Shown piece by piece: positions 1 through 8,760 of a DNA stretch of 16,356 bases; the stretch's first letter is position 1, and each line of letters starts with the position of its first letter. This DNA is from CAZILN01 sp964540005 (lineage in GTDB: Bacteria > Bacteroidota > Bacteroidia > Bacteroidales > SM23-62), in assembly GCA_964540005.1 (NCBI GenBank), contig CAZILN010000310.1, positions 1 through 16,356 on the forward strand, read 5' to 3'. The notes below the pieces were generated by a model that was not told the DNA's origin, made no database searches, and saw nothing but the letters and a program-made list of their open reading frames with translations. The position numbers were made by a program, and so were the translations under genes.

Positions 1-1
1 A

Positions 2-2719
2 TTTTCTCAGGTTCGGTTGGACAGTCTGATGAACCGCCTGGAAAATGAGATGAGTGATACAAGCAGGATTATTACCCTTCTGGATATATCAGTTATACTC
101 AGAACACATGACCCCGCCAGGGCTCTTTATTATGCGCAACAGAGTCTTATAGAATCCGAGAGAATAGGGTTCAAAAAAGGGATAGCGGACTCTTACAGGC
201 ACCTTGGTGTTGTAAGTAAAGATCTTGGAGATTATCAGAATGCTGTGGATTATTTCACCGGTAGTATTCCGATTTATGAAGAAATTAATGATAAAGAGGG
301 ACTCGCATCCCTTTATAACAGCTTTGGCAGTTTATGGACTGCCCAGGAAAAATGGGATCAGGCACTTAAATACTTCAGGGAAAGCCATAAGGTTTATGAA
401 GAAATAAACCAGGTAGAAGGTGTAGCATCCACCTACCTGAATATAGGAACAGCACTTGACTTACTCGGATATCAGGATTCGGCTCTGGTTTATTCGAATA
501 TTGCCATGAAATATTATGAGGAGCTGGATAATGACCTGCTGTTATGCGCGGGTTATTTGAACATCGGACGGTATCATGAAGACTGGGGTGAATATGATAA
601 AGCTCTCGACTATTATGGCAGGAGCCTGAGTATAAGTAAAAGGATCAATGCGAAGAACAGAACAGCGAATTCTTATTCAAATTTTGGAGCACTGTTCAAA
701 AAGACAGGAGATTATCAACTCGCAATTTCTTATTTTGATTCAGCGCTGACGATACTATATGAACTTGAATTAAAAAAAGAACTGTACGATATTTCTGAAG
801 ATATGATATACCTGTATACCCTTACAGGACAATATGAAAAAGCTGTTAATTTTTATGAACTAAACAGGCAATATGAGGACAGCCTGGGTCTTGATAATAT
901 GGTGGAGGAACTGACGAATTTCGAATGGTCGAGACTGCTGGAACAGGAAAGAAAGATTAAGGACCAGGAGATGTCCCGGATGGTTTTAATAAGGAACTTC
1001 ACCTGGATCGCACTTGGCCTGGTGCTGGTACTTGTCTTTTTTATTTATCGAAACTTTCGTGCAAATCAAAAGGCCAAGCAAATCCTTGAAGAAGTGGACC
1101 AGTTGAAATCCAGAATGTTCTCCAATATTTCTCATGAGTTCAGAACACCTTTAACATTGATCCTGAGCCCGCTTGAGGAGATGCTGGCAGAGGAATCAAA
1201 GATGAGTATTTCGAGGAAAACACTGGAGATGATGTACCGCAATGCCAGTCAACTGCTCTCATTGGTGAATCAGATGCTTGACCTTTCCAAAATGGATGCA
1301 GGTAAACTCAAGCTTGAGTTAAAGGAGGAGGATCTGATTAATGGACTGAAGATAATGATCAGTTCCTTTGTTTCTTTGGCAGAACATAAGAAAATCAAAT
1401 ATAAACATCACCTGAGCCATGAAAAATGGGTGGCGTATTTTGATTACGATAAAATTGAAAAAATTCTAAACAATTTGCTGTCAAATGCCATTAAATATAC
1501 GCCCGAGAAAGGAGTGGTGACAGTACATATTATTATCCTGGAAAATAAAAACAGCACCTTGCCGGCTACTGAAAGAACAGGTGAAGAATACCTGCTAATC
1601 AGGATTAATGACACAGGACCGGGTATCCCTTCGGACCAGCAGGATAAGATATTCAGCAGGTTCCACCGTGTGGAAAACGGAGTCTCACCTGAAAGTCCGG
1701 GAACAGGAATCGGCCTGGCGCTTGTCAAGGAACTTATTGAATTGCTTCATGGAAGCATTGAGCTTGAAAGCAAACCTGGAAAGGGTACTACCTTTATCGT
1801 ATATATTCCCCTCGATAAAGATCATTTAAATGAACATGAATATTCAATAATTGGTGAAGCCCAACAGGAGGAAAATGCATTAATTTCCGGAGTTCAAGAA
1901 ATTGATGAGAGCATAGAGATTGAGGAGGAAAGCGTTCAGGAGGATGTTGAGGAAGGAGCACCGGTAATTCTGATTGTTGAGGATAATCAGGATATACGTT
2001 CACACATACACGATTATATCAAGGACGAATACCAGGTACTGGAAGAAGAAAACGGTGCAAGGGGACTGGAAACGGCCCTGGAAAAGATACCTGACCTGAT
2101 AATAACAGATCTGATGATGCCGGAAATGGACGGCGTGGAAATGTGTGAGAAGCTGAAGACCAATGAACTAACCTCTCACATCCCTGTTATAATGTTAACC
2201 GCAAAAGCCGATGTCACCAGTAAAATCGAAGGCCTGGAAACCGGGGCGGACGACTATATTACCAAGCCTTTTAATATGAAGGAGTTATCAGTCCGGATCA
2301 AAAACCTGATAAAGATACGCAAAGAACTAAGGGAAAAATTCACCAAGGGTATTTCCCTCGAGCCAAAAGAGATCTCGGTCACTTCCTATGATGAGAAATT
2401 CCTGAAACGCGCATTGCAGATAGTTGAGGAACGCATAAAAGATAACGAATTTGATGTCGCTGCTTTCGGGAAGGAGATTGGTATGAGCCGGATGCAGCTG
2501 TTCAGGAAAATCAAGGCCATGACAGATCAGAGTCCGACCGATTTCATAAGGACTATCCGACTGAAACGGGCTGCCCAACTGATAAAGGGTAATTTTGGCA
2601 ACCTGGCCGAGATAACCTACGAGGTGGGATTCAACCATCCTTCTTATTTTGCGAAAAGTTTTAAGGAATTATTCGGGGTTTCACCTTCGGAATATTCCAG
2701 CAATCCGCCCCCCGATTAG
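2..2719 (+). CDS. Hybrid two-component system protein: TPR sensor, histidine kinase, receiver and AraC-type regulator (5' partial)
   Basis: This is a one-protein signalling system that senses a signal, autophosphorylates and regulates transcription itself. Numbering from the first possible start, a TTG at 17, TPR-like helical repeats fill about residues 35-290, followed by a short coiled coil and one membrane segment near 323-345. The phospho-acceptor histidine is H373 in SHEFRTP. The HATPase domain shows NNLLSNAIKYTP, NDTGPGIP and GTGIGLAL. After a strongly acidic linker (about 605-652) comes a receiver domain with phospho-acceptor D698 in TDLMMPEMDG and the TKPF lysine. An AraC-type helix-turn-helix ends the protein (about 795-895). 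The frame is open to the left edge with no stop, and no signal peptide is present, so the true start lies outside the window. With one TM segment and a presumed signal peptide upstream, the TPRs would be periplasmic. TPRs replace the beta-propeller sensor of many Bacteroides HTCSs. The ligand is unknown. Confidence 0.95.
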   Translation, partial: FSQVRLDSLMNRLENEMSDTSRIITLLDISVILRTHDPARALYYAQQSLIESERIGFKKGIADSYRHLGVVSKDLGDYQNAVDYFTGSIPIYEEINDKEGLASLYNSFGSLWTAQEKWDQALKYFRESHKVYEEINQVEGVASTYLNIGTALDLLGYQDSALVYSNIAMKYYEELDNDLLLCAGYLNIGRYHEDWGEYDKALDYYGRSLSISKRINAKNRTANSYSNFGALFKKTGDYQLAISYFDSALTILYELELKKELYDISEDMIYLYTLTGQYEKAVNFYELNRQYEDSLGLDNMVEELTNFEWSRLLEQERKIKDQEMSRMVLIRNFTWIALGLVLVLVFFIYRNFRANQKAKQILEEVDQLKSRMFSNISHEFRTPLTLILSPLEEMLAEESKMSISRKTLEMMYRNASQLLSLVNQMLDLSKMDAGKLKLELKEEDLINGLKIMISSFVSLAEHKKIKYKHHLSHEKWVAYFDYDKIEKILNNLLSNAIKYTPEKGVVTVHIIILENKNSTLPATERTGEEYLLIRINDTGPGIPSDQQDKIFSRFHRVENGVSPESPGTGIGLALVKELIELLHGSIELESKPGKGTTFIVYIPLDKDHLNEHEYSIIGEAQQEENALISGVQEIDESIEIEEESVQEDVEEGAPVILIVEDNQDIRSHIHDYIKDEYQVLEEENGARGLETALEKIPDLIITDLMMPEMDGVEMCEKLKTNELTSHIPVIMLTAKADVTSKIEGLETGADDYITKPFNMKELSVRIKNLIKIRKELREKFTKGISLEPKEISVTSYDEKFLKRALQIVEERIKDNEFDVAAFGKEIGMSRMQLFRKIKAMTDQSPTDFIRTIRLKRAAQLIKGNFGNLAEITYEVGFNHPSYFAKSFKELFGVSPSEYSSNPPPD

Positions 2720-2727
2720 AATATCCA

Positions 2728-3849
2728 CTATATTTTAATAAAGATACTTCGTTTAAAGAGCCAGTAACAGAGGTACCATTCAAGGGCGAACACTAACAGG
2801 GCATTTATTATATGAATTATTCCCTCAGTAGCATTCAGGGCACCCAGGAAACCTTCGCTGAAGATCATCATGAAGTCGTTGAACCACTGACCTCCAAGAG
2901 TATTACTGATCATATAGATCAGGATGGGATTCATGCCGACAACGGTAAAAAGCAGGACCCATTTTCCGGGTTTCCTGATGTCGGCTATCCAGTAACACAG
3001 GGCCAGGGTCAGCAGGCACCATCCACCGGAAGCCAGTACAAAGGATGTGGTGCTTATTCTCTTGATAATGGGGGTAAGTCCGCTCCAGTCCATCCCGTAA
3101 CCGATTATCAGCCAGGATACACCGGCAAGTATCAGCCATTTCATTTTCCCCCTGTCATTAAGGGAACTTTGCAGGAGTTTTCCGGCCAGCACTCCCCAGA
3201 TGGTATGGGCAGCAGTCGGGATGCAGTTAATGGCCACCCATCCGCCACCATTGATCTTATTCATCAGGACCATGTCCATCCAGGCGCCAAAATTTTCTCC
3301 CTGTACGAATGGTTTGTCAAAACCCTCAATGCCGGTAAAACGGTACAGTAGCTCGGTAAAGACCAGCAGGCCAATAGAAATAATGAACTGTGACCTGATT
3401 TTCATATTTAAGATAAGGAAGGCCAGCATTATGGTAAAACTGAGCTGCGACAGTACGTTCCATAATTCCCATACTACTTTATGGCTGTATCCGCAATGAA
3501 GGATCAGCCCGAACAGCAGGAGTATAAGGCAGCGGACCAGCATATGCTGGAAGGTCTGGTACCAGGTTTCGCCCTTTGATTTGCGTTTGGCAATGGAGAA
3601 GGTCATGGCCACACCCACGATAAACATAAAGAACGGCTGGATAAGATCCCAGAACCTCAGACCGTTCCAGGGGTGATGGTGGAACTGCATGGCAAGAGCA
3701 TGAATAAAACCATCAGGATTGCTATAGTCTTTTAATGCCTGGTACAGGTGGGTTCCCTCAGCGACGAGCAGGAACATGGTAATGCCCCGGAAAAGATCAA
3801 GGGAAACAAGACGTTTGCCAGGTGTGGCGTGGGATGTATTTTCTGTCAT
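2728..3849 (-). CDS. NagX/HGSNAT-like membrane acyltransferase (DUF5009 family)
   Basis: A 373-aa polytopic inner-membrane protein with about ten hydrophobic segments. The N-terminal RLVSLDLFRGITMFLLV motif, the following HHHPWNGLRFWDLIQPFFMF stretch with conserved histidines, INCIPTAAHTIWGVLAGK, and VVGMNPILIYM near the C terminus are typical of the heparan-alpha-glucosaminide N-acetyltransferase-like / DUF5009 family. Relatives in Bacteroidota are often called NagX and lie in glycan-use gene clusters. By analogy it may transfer acetyl groups from cytoplasmic acetyl-CoA across the membrane to amino sugars, but the substrate is an inference. It starts at an ATG and stands alone: the next gene upstream on this strand ends 155 bp away. 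Its stop codon lies 8 bp from the stop of the converging sensor kinase gene, so the two transcripts probably overlap at their ends. A simple transport role has also been proposed for relatives. Confidence 0.85.
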   Translation of the reverse strand: MTENTSHATPGKRLVSLDLFRGITMFLLVAEGTHLYQALKDYSNPDGFIHALAMQFHHHPWNGLRFWDLIQPFFMFIVGVAMTFSIAKRKSKGETWYQTFQHMLVRCLILLLFGLILHCGYSHKVVWELWNVLSQLSFTIMLAFLILNMKIRSQFIISIGLLVFTELLYRFTGIEGFDKPFVQGENFGAWMDMVLMNKINGGGWVAINCIPTAAHTIWGVLAGKLLQSSLNDRGKMKWLILAGVSWLIIGYGMDWSGLTPIIKRISTTSFVLASGGWCLLTLALCYWIADIRKPGKWVLLFTVVGMNPILIYMISNTLGGQWFNDFMMIFSEGFLGALNATEGIIHIINALLVFALEWYLCYWLFKRSIFIKI

Positions 3850-4004
3850 GGTATGGGATTTGAAAAGGCTTGTTACATAGTATGCTTTATGCTAATATAA
3901 ATATAACACTTATTCATTTCAGGACATACTGAAACCCGGATACTCTCCCTCCAGAATAAGCACATCAATTAATGATTGACTGAAAAGGAAGAAGCCGGGG
4001 TTGA
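3850..4004. other. Intergenic region between the ABC permease and the acyltransferase gene
   Basis: This 155-bp AT-rich gap must hold the 3' end of the ABC exporter transcript and the promoter of the acyltransferase gene. I found no convincing hairpin with a T-run and no good match to the Bacteroidota TTTG/TAnnTTTG promoter; only a weak inverted sequence around 3967-3980 was seen. Confidence 0.3.
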
Positions 4005-5426
4005 TCAATCATGCCTGAGTGCCCTGACAGGGTCAATCCGCGCGGCCCTGATAGCAGGATAGAGTCCGGCTGCCAGGCTTACCAGGACAGAAAATGCAAC
4101 GGCGCCAAGTATGAGCCACATGGGGAAATAGAAAAGATCCACCCTTTCCGTTAACTCAGGCATGATCCTGGCATTCATGATCTGGTTGGCTATCCGTGTG
4201 ACTCCCCATCCCAGCAGCAGGCCGAATACGGCACCGATCAATCCGATAAAGGATGCCTCGACGAAAAAGATCGTTTTAATGCCGTTCTCACTGCCTCCTA
4301 CTGCTTTCATGATGCCAATTTCCCTGGTGCGTTCAAGGATAGACATAAGCATGGTATTAATGATACCCAGGGCGGCTATAATCAGTGCGATAGTGCCTAT
4401 TGCACCCAGCATGCCGTCCATGATCATGAAATTCAGCTTTATTTCCTTCAGCTGGTCAGCCAGTGAAAACACTCCAGCTCCCATATCTTCAATTTCTTTG
4501 CGTATCCTTCCCATCTCCTCAATTTTTTCGACCCTGACATAGATGGAACTGTAGGTGCCCTCCTGTTTATCTGAATCCAGGATATCCCATACACTGGAGA
4601 AGGAGAGCCTTGGGATCTTTTCAGCAGTAACGAGTGGCAGGTAGACCCCGCCCCGGAACCGGTTAAAGGAAAACTCATCCCCGGGCCTGAGTATGCCGGT
4701 AACAGTATATTCCATACTCACCTCCTCGAAAGGCTGAAAATCACGTTTCAAAAGTATTCCAAGCGGATTGAAAGGCATGTCCCGGCTGAGGGCAGCAGTC
4801 ACGATATTGATCTTACTGCCTATCAGCGAATCGGGAGAAAGAATTTTTACCTCTTTAAGAGAATCCTCACGGGACATTTCATAGTCCAGGCCCTGATAGT
4901 CTATGATCATACCGAGCTTTCGTAAAACTTCCCATCCGATGACCACCGACTGTGCGCTGTCATCAGTAAAGAACGTTCCGGCCAGCAGGTCGTTATAGGG
5001 ATAATATTCTCCCATCGTAGCGGGGAAAGGCTGAATACTGGCAGTGGTTTCCTTATCCCCGTATACAATCCGGCCCGGGAAGGTTTCATCGGGGAAGGCA
5101 ATTTCAACACCATCAATTATCCTTATTGCATCCAGGATACTATCGGTAAGGGGTTCAGGAGTATCATCCAGCATTTCACCTATCCCTGAAAAATCTCCCT
5201 GCCTGAGATCATCGAAGTTGATTGATTTTGGTGTAACGCTCATGCTGGTGAAAAGATCGTTCCGGTAAAAGGCATCAGTAATATTCTTCTGAAGACCGGT
5301 GCCAAAGCTTACCATGGAGGTCAGGGTGCCTATCCCTATCACCACGCCAAGGATGGTCAGTGAAGCCCTTAATTTGGTTCGCCATAGGTTAGCGAAACCC
5401 ATACCTGCCATATCTGAAAATTTCAT
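4005..5426 (-). CDS. MacB/FtsX-type ABC transporter permease
   Basis: A 473-aa inner-membrane permease of the MacB/LolC type. The layout is one N-terminal membrane helix (about 18-42, LRASLTILGVVIGIGT), a large periplasmic domain of the MacB_PCD kind (about 45-330), then three C-terminal helices with the FtsX signature. Seen in that last part are TMLMSILERTREIGIMKAVGG just after the second helix and the usual family ending AGLYPAIRAARIDPVRALRHD. The periplasmic part is longer than in many stand-alone MacB-like permeases. Its ATG lies inside the stop region of the upstream ATPase gene (ATGA, 4 bp overlap), so the two are translationally coupled and form one complex. Such mechanotransmission systems export peptides or lipoproteins, or drive envelope processes, without transporting through the membrane helices. 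No adaptor protein or outer-membrane channel gene lies beside it, so the substrate cannot be predicted. Confidence 0.93.
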   Translation of the reverse strand: MKFSDMAGMGFANLWRTKLRASLTILGVVIGIGTLTSMVSFGTGLQKNITDAFYRNDLFTSMSVTPKSINFDDLRQGDFSGIGEMLDDTPEPLTDSILDAIRIIDGVEIAFPDETFPGRIVYGDKETTASIQPFPATMGEYYPYNDLLAGTFFTDDSAQSVVIGWEVLRKLGMIIDYQGLDYEMSREDSLKEVKILSPDSLIGSKINIVTAALSRDMPFNPLGILLKRDFQPFEEVSMEYTVTGILRPGDEFSFNRFRGGVYLPLVTAEKIPRLSFSSVWDILDSDKQEGTYSSIYVRVEKIEEMGRIRKEIEDMGAGVFSLADQLKEIKLNFMIMDGMLGAIGTIALIIAALGIINTMLMSILERTREIGIMKAVGGSENGIKTIFFVEASFIGLIGAVFGLLLGWGVTRIANQIMNARIMPELTERVDLFYFPMWLILGAVAFSVLVSLAAGLYPAIRAARIDPVRALRHD

Positions 5427-6100
5427 ATCTGATCTACTATTTTTCCGTCTTTTAACTTAATTATATTGTCACAGACAGATTCAGCAGTCTCCTGATCATG
5501 AGTGACCAGCAAGACCGTTATTCCCCTGTTTTTATTCAGATCCTGTAGCAATCCGATAATTTCACCTGCCGTTATGCTGTCCAGGTTCCCCGTAGGCTCA
5601 TCAGCCAGCAGCACAGCCGGCTCATTTGCCAGTGCCCTGGCTATGGCTACCCTTTGTGTTTCTCCTCCGGACAATTCGTTTGGCAGGTGTTCTATCCTGT
5701 CTTCGAGTCCAAGCTGAACAAGGAGTTCGCGAGCTACCTGTATCCGTTTCCTCCTGCCCAAACCTGCAAAGGTCAGGGGCAATTTGACGTTTTCCAGGGC
5801 AGTGCGGCTGGGGATCAGGTTAAATGACTGGAAGATCATTCCTACAGAATACCTCCTGTGTAAGGCCAGTTCCTGCCGGTTCATCTGTGCGAGGTCTGTG
5901 TTATTGAAGAGGATCTGTCCGGAACTTGGTTTATCGAGTCCGCCGATAAGGTTCAGCAATGTGGATTTTCCGGATCCGGATTTTCCTATAATCCCAATGA
6001 AACTACCCTCATTTACCTCGAATGAAACACCATTCAGGGCAGGGATCTGCAAGCTGGCTTTATAATAGATCTTGGCTATGTTTTTTACCTGGAGGATCAT
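5423..6100 (-). CDS. ABC transporter ATP-binding protein (MacB/LolD type)
   Basis: A 225-aa cytoplasmic ATPase that powers the permease encoded just downstream. All nucleotide-binding motifs are intact: Walker A GKSGSGKST (39-47), Q-loop glutamine in FQSFNL (Q91), ABC signature LSGGE (143-147), Walker B VLLADEP (163-169) with catalytic E168, D-loop NLDS and the switch histidine in VTHD (H201). The sequence SFNLIPSRTALENV and the length of about 225 residues are typical of the LolD/MacB-ATPase subfamily. The ATG start is followed at once by the first beta strand (MILQVKNIAKIYY). The gene overlaps the permease by 4 bp. Upstream is a 111-bp gap holding a hairpin, which probably separates it from the fucosidase transcript. 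The complex acts at the inner membrane; the substrate is unknown. Confidence 0.95.
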   Translation of the reverse strand: MILQVKNIAKIYYKASLQIPALNGVSFEVNEGSFIGIIGKSGSGKSTLLNLIGGLDKPSSGQILFNNTDLAQMNRQELALHRRYSVGMIFQSFNLIPSRTALENVKLPLTFAGLGRRKRIQVARELLVQLGLEDRIEHLPNELSGGETQRVAIARALANEPAVLLADEPTGNLDSITAGEIIGLLQDLNKNRGITVLLVTHDQETAESVCDNIIKLKDGKIVDQI

Positions 6101-6143
6101 GATTAATTAAATAACAACTGAAATCAGGGATATAATATTGCAG

Positions 6144-6175
6144 TATAAACCTCCAATGGTGAACCGGAGGTTATA
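6144..6175 (-). terminator. Hairpin downstream of the fucosidase gene, possible terminator
   Basis: AACCTCC (6148-6154) pairs with GGAGGTT (6166-6172) around an 11-nt loop; three more pairs form outside it if one base is bulged. It lies 37 bp beyond the fucosidase stop and about 44 bp before the ABC ATPase start on the same strand, the right place for a transcript boundary. No T-run follows on the minus strand, so it is not a canonical intrinsic terminator. It might instead be an RNA 3'-end stabiliser. Confidence 0.3.
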
Positions 6176-6211
6176 AAAGTGTTGAATTAGGTATCATACG
6201 GTGAAGATCTG

Positions 6212-7960
6212 CTATTTAGTCAGCTCAATTCTTGCCAGTTCAATACCCTCCCAGGCATCATCTGTAAGCCTGATCTCAAGGATAAAATCACCACTTTCTG
6301 ATATTTCGATCTCTCCAAAGCTTATTGTTGCGAACTCCCCGCCTGTTGCCTCTATTTCAGCTTCAACTGTTTCTTCATTAATTTCAACCGTCAGTTTACA
6401 TGGCTCATTGGCTTTTACAAGTGCTTCAACAGTATACATCCCCGGTTCGCCTGCATTAAACATCCATTCAAACCAGGCCCTGCGGTCTTTCCAGTTGGTA
6501 ATTACTGATGTTGAACCTGATCCTTTAAGAACTGCCTGTGTACCGTAACCCGGGTTGTATAAATCGGCAAAGTCAGCTCGAAGAACCATGCTACCCTCAG
6601 CCAGTGAGGGCATGTTGCTGGTAATCTTCGCCTCTCCCTTTGTCTCAACCAAAATAACTGTGTTTACCGGGTCCGGGACCTCAGCCGGCAGGTGTATCAG
6701 CAGTTCGCCTTCTTCAGCTTCAAATGATAATTTGTGTTCTTTATCACGTAATAAGTAAACAGATCTTATCCTGGCCTTTAATCCGGGTACCCTGAGCACC
6801 TGGTCATCCGGCCAGTTAAAAACATGAAAGAAAAGGATTGTCCCTTTTTCAGTCTCTTTTACCGTACACCTTCCCCAGGGTAATTTAAAGAAAGGGCTGG
6901 CACCTGTACCGTAAATTGACTTGGAGTTTACTGCCATCCATTCTCCTATCTTTTGTAAGCGTTCAATGCTGGGATCAGGGATCAGGCCTTCAGCAGTCGG
7001 TCCTACATTCAGAAGCAGGTTGCCTCCTTTGCTGGCTATATCCACCAGCATCCTGATCAGCGTTTCTGAGGATTTCCAGTTATCGTCATAATGTTTGTAT
7101 CCCCAGCTTGTATTCATGGTCATGCACACCTCCCAGTCATAATCGAGTCCGGTGGGAGGGACATGCTGTTCGGGTGTGGAAAAATCCCCCGGCCATGGTC
7201 TGTACAGCCGGTTGTTGACCAGCATATCAGGATACTCATCAGCCACATCCTGCAGTAACCGGGCCGCTTCTTCGGTCATGCCCCTAGGTGTATCCCACCA
7301 TAAAATATCAAGTCCCCCGTAATTTTCCAGGATCTCCTTTACCTGCGGTACAGCCTTGCCTTCAATGTAATTCATCAGTGGCTCCCGCTCCAGTTCAGGA
7401 TCCCAGTGCGACCCGCCTTCTTCGATATTCCAGTAAGTACCTCCCGGTTCGTGCCAGTCCTGGGCCTGCGAATAATAAAATCCCAACCGCATTCCGTGTT
7501 TCTTACAGGCTTCAGCCAGTTCTTTCAGGGGATCACGGTCGAAAGGAGTTGCATCCACAATGTTGTATTTACTCGCTTTTGAATGGAACATGGCAAATCC
7601 GTCATGATGTTTCGAAGTAATTACTATATATTTCATGCCGGCATTTTTTGCCAGGAGTACCCACTCTTCAGCATTATACTTAACAGGATTGAAAGTCCAG
7701 GCCAGTTTTTCATATTCTTTGACGGGAATCTCAGCCCTGGCCATGATCCACTCGCTGATTCCTGGAATTTGCTCTCCTTTCCACTCACCGGCCGGCTGGG
7801 CGTATAGGCCCCAATGGATGAATAAACCGAAGCGTGCATCTCTCCACCATTCCATTCTTTCATCCTGCTTGGTCATTGCCTGGTCTTTTTCGGAAACTTC
7901 TTTTGTGGTACAGGAAAGGCTAAGCACGATAATGCCTGTTATAATAAATACTTTTCTCAT
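6212..7960 (-). CDS. Alpha-L-fucosidase, GH29, lipoprotein, with C-terminal carbohydrate-binding-like domain
   Basis: A 582-aa lipoprotein that should hydrolyse terminal alpha-L-fucose from glycans by the retaining GH29 mechanism. The start at 7960 gives MRKVFIITG and a lipobox LSLSC with the lipidated cysteine at about residue 17. An ATG at 7984 would add eight residues before the signal peptide and overlap the gene upstream, so it was rejected. The catalytic barrel begins at WWRDARFGLFIHWGLYA and includes ITSKHHDGFAMF and GFYYSQAQDWHEPGG. The probable nucleophile is the aspartate of LDILWWDTPRG (about D223). LLNVGPTAEGLIPDPSIERL closes the core, as in known GH29 enzymes. After a beta-rich segment, the last 115 residues (from about SMVLRADFADLYNPGYG) resemble a galactose-binding-like CBM domain. 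The acid/base residue was not identified. It follows a six-TM protein gene by 16 bp and is probably cotranscribed. Whether it is anchored in the periplasm or at the cell surface cannot be told. Confidence 0.93.
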   Translation of the reverse strand: MRKVFIITGIIVLSLSCTTKEVSEKDQAMTKQDERMEWWRDARFGLFIHWGLYAQPAGEWKGEQIPGISEWIMARAEIPVKEYEKLAWTFNPVKYNAEEWVLLAKNAGMKYIVITSKHHDGFAMFHSKASKYNIVDATPFDRDPLKELAEACKKHGMRLGFYYSQAQDWHEPGGTYWNIEEGGSHWDPELEREPLMNYIEGKAVPQVKEILENYGGLDILWWDTPRGMTEEAARLLQDVADEYPDMLVNNRLYRPWPGDFSTPEQHVPPTGLDYDWEVCMTMNTSWGYKHYDDNWKSSETLIRMLVDIASKGGNLLLNVGPTAEGLIPDPSIERLQKIGEWMAVNSKSIYGTGASPFFKLPWGRCTVKETEKGTILFFHVFNWPDDQVLRVPGLKARIRSVYLLRDKEHKLSFEAEEGELLIHLPAEVPDPVNTVILVETKGEAKITSNMPSLAEGSMVLRADFADLYNPGYGTQAVLKGSGSTSVITNWKDRRAWFEWMFNAGEPGMYTVEALVKANEPCKLTVEINEETVEAEIEATGGEFATISFGEIEISESGDFILEIRLTDDAWEGIELARIELTK

Positions 7961-7976
7961 GATTGATGGTTTTATT

Positions 7977-8609
7977 TCAGACATCCTTTAGCCTGATCAT
8001 TTTCAGACCGGTCATGATAAGACCTGTGGCCAGGATGATCACGCCCATCATTCTGAAGACCTGTTGCAGGGGGCCGAAGAGGGGTGACAATCCGAAAAGG
8101 GGTGCTCCAATGACAATGAACTGCAGTCCCCAGGATGGAAGATAATCACAACTCCTGCTTGTCAATCCAAAGACAAAATAACCGATACTGAAACAGAGTC
8201 CGCCTACAATGATAAGCGACATGAGAAAGGTATTCATATATACCGGTCCGTCATAAGCCAGGAGTCCGGGATCAATCTGCACAATTATCTTATACAGGTA
8301 AGCTTCCCACAGGAGCTGACCCGAGGTAATTGTTAAACCAAAGATTGCCAGTATAAACCCGGATAATCCCAGTAATTTATTTTTTGGAAGCTGCAGGTAG
8401 AACATGCCGGTCAGGCCGATGATCCCGAAGATGCTGCTGAAGACACCTATTGAATTTATCCAGATCCAGTTCGGGTGGGAAACGAGCGGGACTATGGATT
8501 CCCTGAGTTCGGAATATGGCAGCAAAAGCCCATACAGTGCCCAGTACAGGAAGAAGCCCGAACCGTAAATAATATTTGATAATCCTGCCAGATTTACAAA
8601 GCGTCTCAT
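7977..8609 (-). CDS. Unrecognised six-TM membrane protein
   Basis: A 210-aa protein of unknown function. Hydrophobic segments lie near residues 8-30, 48-72, 80-103, 124-148, 158-176 and 184-203, so about six membrane helices are expected. Between helices 3 and 4 is a short polar stretch, YLYKIIVQIDPGLLAYDGPV. No catalytic motif, metal-binding cluster or transport signature is visible. The shape recalls small DUF4386-like or generic Bacteroidota integral membrane proteins, but I cannot assign a family. It starts at an ATG and its stop is 16 bp before the fucosidase start, so the two probably share a transcript; a role linked to fucoside handling is only an inference from that. The 151 bp upstream carry no gene and are the likely promoter region. 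Confidence 0.8.
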   Translation of the reverse strand: MRRFVNLAGLSNIIYGSGFFLYWALYGLLLPYSELRESIVPLVSHPNWIWINSIGVFSSIFGIIGLTGMFYLQLPKNKLLGLSGFILAIFGLTITSGQLLWEAYLYKIIVQIDPGLLAYDGPVYMNTFLMSLIIVGGLCFSIGYFVFGLTSRSCDYLPSWGLQFIVIGAPLFGLSPLFGPLQQVFRMMGVIILATGLIMTGLKMIRLKDV

Positions 8610-8760
8610 GATTTCAGTTTACAGGTACTCAAAAAATAATGGCACATAAATATCACAATTTTTTATGAAACACCCATGATAATGTTTTGCCTTTGGCGGA
8701 CTTCCATGCCCGGTTCAATAATATCAGGTCAGAACAGGTAAAATCAAACGGGTTTTCATC
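8610..8760. other. Intergenic region, probable promoter region of the six-TM/fucosidase pair
   Basis: This 151-bp AT-rich gap lies between two genes on the minus strand. On that strand TATTTATG (about 8648-8655) is one mismatch from the Bacteroidota -7 element TAnnTTTG, with a TTTCAT about 18 bp further upstream. That is a weak match; no clear terminator hairpin for the upstream transcript was found. Confidence 0.25.

Noticed and set aside
17..19. TTG at 17 as the start of the sensor kinase
   Set aside because: The frame is open to the left edge and the protein has no signal peptide, so the TTG is probably an internal leucine codon.
2812..3351. 179-codon open frame on the plus strand inside the acyltransferase gene
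   Set aside because: It is antisense to a well-recognised membrane protein, has no recognisable domain and low-complexity composition.
4162..4542. 126-codon plus-strand open frame inside the permease gene
   Set aside because: It mirrors the hydrophobic helices of the FtsX domain on the opposite strand and has no family features.
7961..7984. Fucosidase start at 7984
   Set aside because: It places eight polar residues before a good lipoprotein signal peptide and overlaps the upstream gene; ATG 7960 gives a normal signal.
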